In this document: in pieces, positions 6,454 to 9,543 of the stretch
How positions within the stretch are numbered: the stretch's first letter is position 1
How the letters are laid out: the number at the start of each line of letters is the position of its first letter
Position numbers and translations under genes: made by a program
Assembly: GCA_937138955.1 (NCBI GenBank)
Contig: CAKZPJ010000260.1
Span: forward strand, 1 to 9,543
Reading direction: 5' to 3'
Length of the DNA: 9,543 bases
DNA from: an uncultured Flammeovirgaceae bacterium
GTDB lineage: Bacteria; Bacteroidota; Bacteroidia; Cytophagales; Cyclobacteriaceae
Notes under the pieces: model-generated
Seen by the model: only the letters and a program-made list of their open reading frames with translations
What the model was told of the DNA's origin: nothing
Databases searched by the model: none

Positions 6454-7479
6454 ATGGTAAGAAGAATAATTAAGAGCCTGTTGTTGGGATTAGCCTTGTG
6501 TACAGTCGGGCTAGTATTTTTCGGCAAAGAAGAACTCTTTCACTTTTTAGCCCAGTCTGAGCGGGTAGAAGCTTCGGTACTAGTAATTGAAGGCTGGATT
6601 TCGGAAAAAGCTCTGTTGCAAGCTGTTGAGGAAATAGAAAGTAATGACTACCGCCAGGTATTTGTCACCAGCATCGCTCACGATTCGGTATTTAGAATGT
6701 ATAGTCAGGGGGGGCTTCGCTTCTATTTATCGGATATTGAATTAGTCTGGCAGCAACCGTTTCAAGAGATACAGATTAGTGCTTACGGCAGAGCGGCTCT
6801 GGGAATTCAAGCCCACGCTAAGGTTATTTTAGACACCAATCAAGTGGGTGAGTTTACGGCTACGGATGAACTTATCTGGCATTCTATTATTCTTCCTCAA
6901 CCTACCAAAGCTGACTCAATTACTATCGTCTACGATAATAATCATCGGGTTGGTAATGAAGATCGGGATATGTTTGTGTACGCCATTCAGCTAGATTCTA
7001 TGACGATTCCGGCTCAGCATCCGTCAGTTCGTTACGATCGGGATAAATTAGATGGGAATAACGTATTTCGAGCTGATTACGAGGGTATTGCTGCTGAAGC
7101 TTCGGAGTTTCTTATTGCTGAAGGAGTCGATAGTGCGATGCTGAAGACGCTTACTGCCTTACCGGTTATTTTTGAACGTACCTATGCTTCGGCTCTTATG
7201 GTAAAAAAACATTTGCAGGAAACCACCGAATCTATTGTTGTTTTTTCACAAAGTGCTCATGCCCGGCGCAGCCGGTTGGTTTATCAGCGAATGCTGGGGG
7301 ATACGGTAGAGGTAGGGGTTATTGCCGCCTACTCTAACCATGAAGCGCAGGAGAACTGGTGGCAAGAACGAGGTTCCCGGAATTATGTGTTGCTACAGTT
7401 GGCTAAATATCTCTACACAAAAATCCTCTTTTTTCCTTCAGATAAGGATACTGTGTTGTTAAAGAAGATAAAAAAGTAA
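6454..7479 (+). CDS. DUF218 (YdcF/SanA/ElyC-like) membrane-anchored protein with an inserted carbohydrate-binding-like domain
   Basis: The 341-residue protein has one N-terminal membrane helix (about 5-23) with arginines before it, placing the rest outside the inner membrane. DUF218 features appear in two blocks. Block one is VLVIEGWISEKALLQA (42-57) through VFVTS (69-73). Block two (about 207-326) holds ERTYASA (241-247), SAHARRSR (267-274), VGVIAA (287-292) and the NWW...SRN region (301-310), typical of the form of this family found in cyanobacteria and Bacteroidota. Between them, residues about 80-205 have beta-sandwich character and end in IVYDNN, then EDRDMFVYAIQLDSM (169-183), which resembles the calcium-binding strand of CBM36/CBM60 xylan-binding modules (pattern F-x-ND ... 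DRN-x-x-VD). SanA and ElyC are linked to envelope integrity, but the biochemical activity of DUF218 is not settled. The insert suggests that glycan binding directs the protein. The frame is intact. Confidence 0.8.
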   Translation: MVRRIIKSLLLGLALCTVGLVFFGKEELFHFLAQSERVEASVLVIEGWISEKALLQAVEEIESNDYRQVFVTSIAHDSVFRMYSQGGLRFYLSDIELVWQQPFQEIQISAYGRAALGIQAHAKVILDTNQVGEFTATDELIWHSIILPQPTKADSITIVYDNNHRVGNEDRDMFVYAIQLDSMTIPAQHPSVRYDRDKLDGNNVFRADYEGIAAEASEFLIAEGVDSAMLKTLTALPVIFERTYASALMVKKHLQETTESIVVFSQSAHARRSRLVYQRMLGDTVEVGVIAAYSNHEAQENWWQERGSRNYVLLQLAKYLYTKILFFPSDKDTVLLKKIKK

Positions 7480-7533
7480 TAATTGGTTTCTCTTTCGTAG
7501 AAGGTGTCGTATATTAAAAAAGCGTAATATTAC

Positions 7534-7642
7534 TGCATTCGGGTGTTGCTTTGCTCATGAAAAGTTTGGTAGTTCTTTCTAAGAACTACACAGTAGTATT
7601 AACGTTGTGCGTCGGTCGCTTGAACACCAATACCCGAATGCA
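7534..7642 (+). other. Nested inverted-repeat leader before the beta-barrel gene (candidate structured RNA)
   Basis: The arms at 7534-7548 (TGCATTCGGGTGTTG) and 7628-7642 (CAATACCCGAATGCA) pair over 15 positions, 14 Watson-Crick and one G-U. They enclose 79 bases, including a perfect 9-base-pair hairpin at 7569-7589. The right arm ends 26 bases before the ATG at 7669 and is followed by a T-rich run (TTTTTTT, 7651-7657). A competing stem also exists: TTGTGC (7605-7610) with GCACAA (7640-7645), flanked by TTAA on both sides. It uses part of the right arm, so the two folds exclude each other. It could be a cis-regulatory leader, a small RNA with its terminator, or a small non-autonomous repeat element. 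No family was recognised. Confidence 0.55.
7569..7589 (+). other. Perfect 9-bp hairpin inside the leader
   Basis: GTAGTTCTT (7569-7577) and AAGAACTAC (7581-7589) are exact reverse complements separated by the loop TCT. The hairpin lies within the larger inverted repeat, about 80 bases before the beta-barrel ATG. There is no T-tract directly after it, so it is not an intrinsic terminator by itself. Confidence 0.6.
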
Positions 7643-7668
7643 CAAATTAATTTTTTTACAGTGGGAAT

Positions 7669-8370
7669 ATGAAACAAACTCTACTACTTCTCTTATTGGT
7701 TAGTGGCGTAAATATTGCCTTAGCCCAACGAACAACCTGGAGCGTAAATATAGCCCCAAGTATATCACATCGTTTACCGCAAACTAAAACGCTGCCCGCG
7801 CTGGAAGAGTCGGTACGAAACGGCGAGAGACCTATGCACACCTTCGATTTTGGTATTGATTTTCGAACGGCTATCAACGATCATTGGTACGTAGGAACCG
7901 CCCTACTGTACTCTCAAAAAGGATTCGCTAATACCCACGTAGACATTCCTTACCCTAATATCCGCGTTTCCCGCGCTCATATCATCGATTTTATTCAGAA
8001 CTATCTGGAAATACCATTTTTCGTAACGCGTACTGTTTTTAAAAATGATAGGTTTCAGTTGTATCCTATGGTAGGAGTGACCAATAGTCTACTGATCGCG
8101 GAGAAAAATCGAGTCGCAGTGCGGGGTGGGGAGGTTGATAAAGATGTGGAGGAAGCACTAACTAAACCTTATCTACGAACCAAACAGGTGCATAACATCG
8201 GACTGCTCGGCGGTTTCGGTATTCAAGCTAGTGTAGACCCCAAAACGTTTATCGGCTTGGAAGCTCAATCTAAAGTAATGTTATCGCCTCTCGCCGATAT
8301 TTCTTCACAATCGCAGCGAAATTTATACAGCGTTGGCTTGAATTTTCGCTTTGTTCGTACCTTGCGCTAA
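7669..8370 (+). CDS. Outer-membrane beta-barrel protein (PorT-like family)
   Basis: The 233-residue product has a Sec signal peptide (Met-Lys, a leucine-rich core, then ALA before Gln20, a likely cleavage site). The mature chain alternates strands and loops in the manner of the small outer-membrane barrels of Bacteroidota: SVNIAPSIS, TFDFGIDFRTAI, WYVGTALLYSQKGF, YLEIPFFV, LYPMVGVTNSLLI, IGLLGGFGIQASV, FIGLEAQSKVM and a final strand NLYSVGLNFRF near the C-terminus. The YSQKGF followed by NYLEIPFFV pattern is typical of the porin-family or PorT-like beta-barrels in this phylum, most of which have no assigned substrate. Its stop codon shares one base with the start of the amidase gene (TAATG), implying a common transcript and probably coupled translation. 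A long nested inverted repeat lies just upstream of its start. Confidence 0.85.
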   Translation: MKQTLLLLLLVSGVNIALAQRTTWSVNIAPSISHRLPQTKTLPALEESVRNGERPMHTFDFGIDFRTAINDHWYVGTALLYSQKGFANTHVDIPYPNIRVSRAHIIDFIQNYLEIPFFVTRTVFKNDRFQLYPMVGVTNSLLIAEKNRVAVRGGEVDKDVEEALTKPYLRTKQVHNIGLLGGFGIQASVDPKTFIGLEAQSKVMLSPLADISSQSQRNLYSVGLNFRFVRTLR

Positions 8371-9449
8371 TGTTTTCATCAATATCTCTCAGACAGTTTG
8401 GTTACCTACTCCTTAGCCTAGGCTGTTTAGTCGCTTGCAAGACCTCAGCTCCTACTACAAATGTTCAGTCTTGGCCTATTAAGTGGGACCAAGAGCGGGT
8501 CCAGCTCTCGCTGGATTATATGCAGGAGCACTACGGTATGAATCCGGATTATCCAATAATTGATCCTCAGATGATCGTTGTACACTGGACCGCTATTCCT
8601 ACACTGGAAGCATCTTACAACGCTTTTTACGATTCGCGCTTACCAGGCTCACGAGCTACTATTGGGAAAGCCAGTCCATTGAATGTATCCGTTCCTTACT
8701 TGATTGACCAGGATGGTACGATCTACCAAATGATGCCCGACACACTATTTGCTCGCCACGTAATTGGGCTAAATCACTGCGCTATTGGTATTGAGAATGT
8801 AGGAGATGGCAATGAGCATCCACTAACCGAGGCTCAGTTCAATGCTAACGTACAACTTATTCGCGAACTGGTAAAGAAGTATGATACTCGCTACGTGATT
8901 GGTCACCACGAATACCAGCAGTTCATCGATCACCCGCTCTGGAAAGAAAAAGATGTTAACTACCTAACCGAGAAAAGCGACCCAGGCGATGATTTTATGC
9001 AACGTTTACGAAGTCAGCTTAGTGATCTTAATCTAAATCCGCTTCCGGAAAAATCTGCAGTTCAACAGGGAGTGGCGGGCCAGGTTCGATGGTATGAAGG
9101 CAATCTGATGCCGACCATCACCGAAGGTGCTACTGACTCACCAAATAGACAAGGCGACCCCATTCAGCGCACGCTACGTATTTATGAGCTAACTCATCGT
9201 GATGAGGCAGTTCAAAAAAGCCAGTTTTTTCAAGCTATTCAAACTAAATTAGTAACTGAGATAGCTACCGATTCATTAGGCAAATTTGAGCTATCGCTTC
9301 CGGTTGGTCAATATTCTTTATTGGTGGAAGAGGCCGATGGTTTGTTCGCCAATCAGTTTGACAGCGAAGGAAACATCGCTCCTTTTTCGGTACAAGCCGA
9401 TAGTATTACCCAAATTAATGTAAGAATAGATTACCGCGCGGTTTATTAG
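8370..9449 (+). CDS. N-acetylmuramoyl-L-alanine amidase (Amidase_2/PGRP fold) lipoprotein with C-terminal beta-sandwich domain
   Basis: The 359-residue product carries a signal peptide ending in LVAC (Cys23), a standard lipobox. The amidase domain (about 65-215) shows the expected zinc site by comparison with AmiD: His72 in VVHWT, His179 in IGHHEY and Asp204 in KSDPGDDF, with Glu142 (AIGIEN) and Lys202 as likely catalytic helpers. Such enzymes cleave the bond between MurNAc and L-alanine in peptidoglycan or its fragments. Residues about 230-359 form a separate domain that opens with GVAGQVRWYEGNLMP and contains DSLGKFELSLPVGQYSLLVEE. This resembles a carboxypeptidase-regulatory or CNA-B type beta-sandwich, common as an accessory domain in Bacteroidota. 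The ATG overlaps the TAA of the barrel gene. The protein is probably a periplasm-facing outer-membrane lipoprotein acting on cell wall, possibly in recycling or remodelling. Confidence 0.9.
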   Translation: MFSSISLRQFGYLLLSLGCLVACKTSAPTTNVQSWPIKWDQERVQLSLDYMQEHYGMNPDYPIIDPQMIVVHWTAIPTLEASYNAFYDSRLPGSRATIGKASPLNVSVPYLIDQDGTIYQMMPDTLFARHVIGLNHCAIGIENVGDGNEHPLTEAQFNANVQLIRELVKKYDTRYVIGHHEYQQFIDHPLWKEKDVNYLTEKSDPGDDFMQRLRSQLSDLNLNPLPEKSAVQQGVAGQVRWYEGNLMPTITEGATDSPNRQGDPIQRTLRIYELTHRDEAVQKSQFFQAIQTKLVTEIATDSLGKFELSLPVGQYSLLVEEADGLFANQFDSEGNIAPFSVQADSITQINVRIDYRAVY

Positions 9450-9454
9450 TGGTG

Positions 9455-9482
9455 TATAGTCAATAGTTAATAGGCATTAGTC
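9455..9482 (+). repeat. Heptamer array (consensus AATAGTC)
   Basis: Four gapless 7-base units follow the amidase stop codon by five bases: TATAGTC, AATAGTT, AATAGGC and ATTAGTC. They are degenerate, but the phase is kept throughout. The array has the same period and copy number as the TTGAACT array at 2970-2997 but an unrelated unit. Confidence 0.6.
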
Positions 9483-9494
9483 TATTTTTCTTTC

Positions 9495-9508
9495 TACCAT
9501 TTACCATT
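9495..9508 (+). repeat. Heptamer duplication TACCATT
   Basis: TACCATT occurs twice in exact tandem. The array lies 12 bases beyond the AATAGTC array and again has period 7. The following bases are pyrimidine-rich and cannot be aligned convincingly to the unit. No gene or promoter is visible in the remaining 94 bases to the window edge. Confidence 0.55.
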
Positions 9509-9543
9509 TCACGTCTTCCCTCTCTTTTTAGAAATTTTTTATT

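Noticed and set aside
7525..7533. TAATATTAC, identical to the geminivirus and circovirus-type rolling-circle origin nonamer.
   Set aside because: It is not in the loop of a hairpin and there is no Rep gene or circular element. A 9-base AT-rich palindromic match is easily due to chance.
7546..7553. TTGCTTTG as a -7 promoter box for the beta-barrel gene (one mismatch to TAnnTTTG).
   Set aside because: The mismatch is at the conserved A and no TTG occurs 17-23 bases upstream. It is kept only as a possibility that would affect the leader-switch idea.
7534..7642. Possible integron attC site, suggested by a long imperfect palindrome containing AACGTT.
   Set aside because: The ends lack the paired RYYYAAC and GTTRRRY core boxes, and no integrase or cassette structure is visible.
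7656..7877. Minus-strand open frame over the start of the beta-barrel gene.
   Set aside because: It is antisense to a gene with a clear signal peptide and barrel pattern, and has no recognisable features.

Overview
The window looks like a chromosomal segment of a Bacteroidota bacterium, probably a marine-type member of the Cytophagales. I base this on the gene families (a DEXH helicase of the DNA-ligase-associated type, a MltD-like lipoprotein transglycosylase with a LysM domain, an enlarged Lgt, an outer-membrane beta-barrel of the PorT-like kind), on two exact matches to the Bacteroidota -7 promoter motif TAnnTTTG, and on the lack of strong Shine-Dalgarno sequences. The genus is not resolved. 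Gene density is high and no transposase, integrase, phage gene, tRNA, rRNA or CRISPR array is visible.

Layout. (1) Positions 2-2913, plus strand: the C-terminal end of an ABC-F ATPase, then 23 bases later an 826-residue Lhr-family DEXH helicase. (2) 2914-3041: an intergenic stretch with an octamer array, an exact promoter match and a heptamer array. (3) 3042-4478, plus strand: MltD-like murein transglycosylase lipoprotein. (4) 4479-4631: GC-rich, hairpin-forming gap between convergent genes. (5) 4632-5831, minus strand: lgt, with its own promoter in the divergent gap. (6) 5965-9449, plus strand: a small beta-rich lipoprotein, a DUF218/YdcF-type membrane-anchored protein split by a carbohydrate-binding-module-like insert, a beta-barrel outer-membrane protein preceded by a nested inverted-repeat leader, and a zinc amidase lipoprotein that overlaps the barrel gene by one base. 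(7) 9450-9543: non-coding, with further period-7 arrays.

How the genes fit together. From 3042 onward nearly everything concerns the cell envelope. Lgt attaches diacylglycerol to lipoprotein precursors, and the window encodes three candidate substrates (MltD-like, the 136-residue protein, the amidase). Two of these are predicted peptidoglycan hydrolases acting on different bonds (glycan strand and stem peptide). The DUF218 protein belongs to a superfamily that includes SanA and ElyC, which are linked to envelope integrity.

Most unusual items: the DUF218 protein with a CBM36/60-like insertion; the 109-base nested inverted repeat with competing pairings directly before the beta-barrel gene; and the phased 7- and 8-base arrays in intergenic DNA, one of which appears to supply part of a promoter. 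No complete novel system (defence, mobile or biosynthetic) can be supported from the sequence alone.
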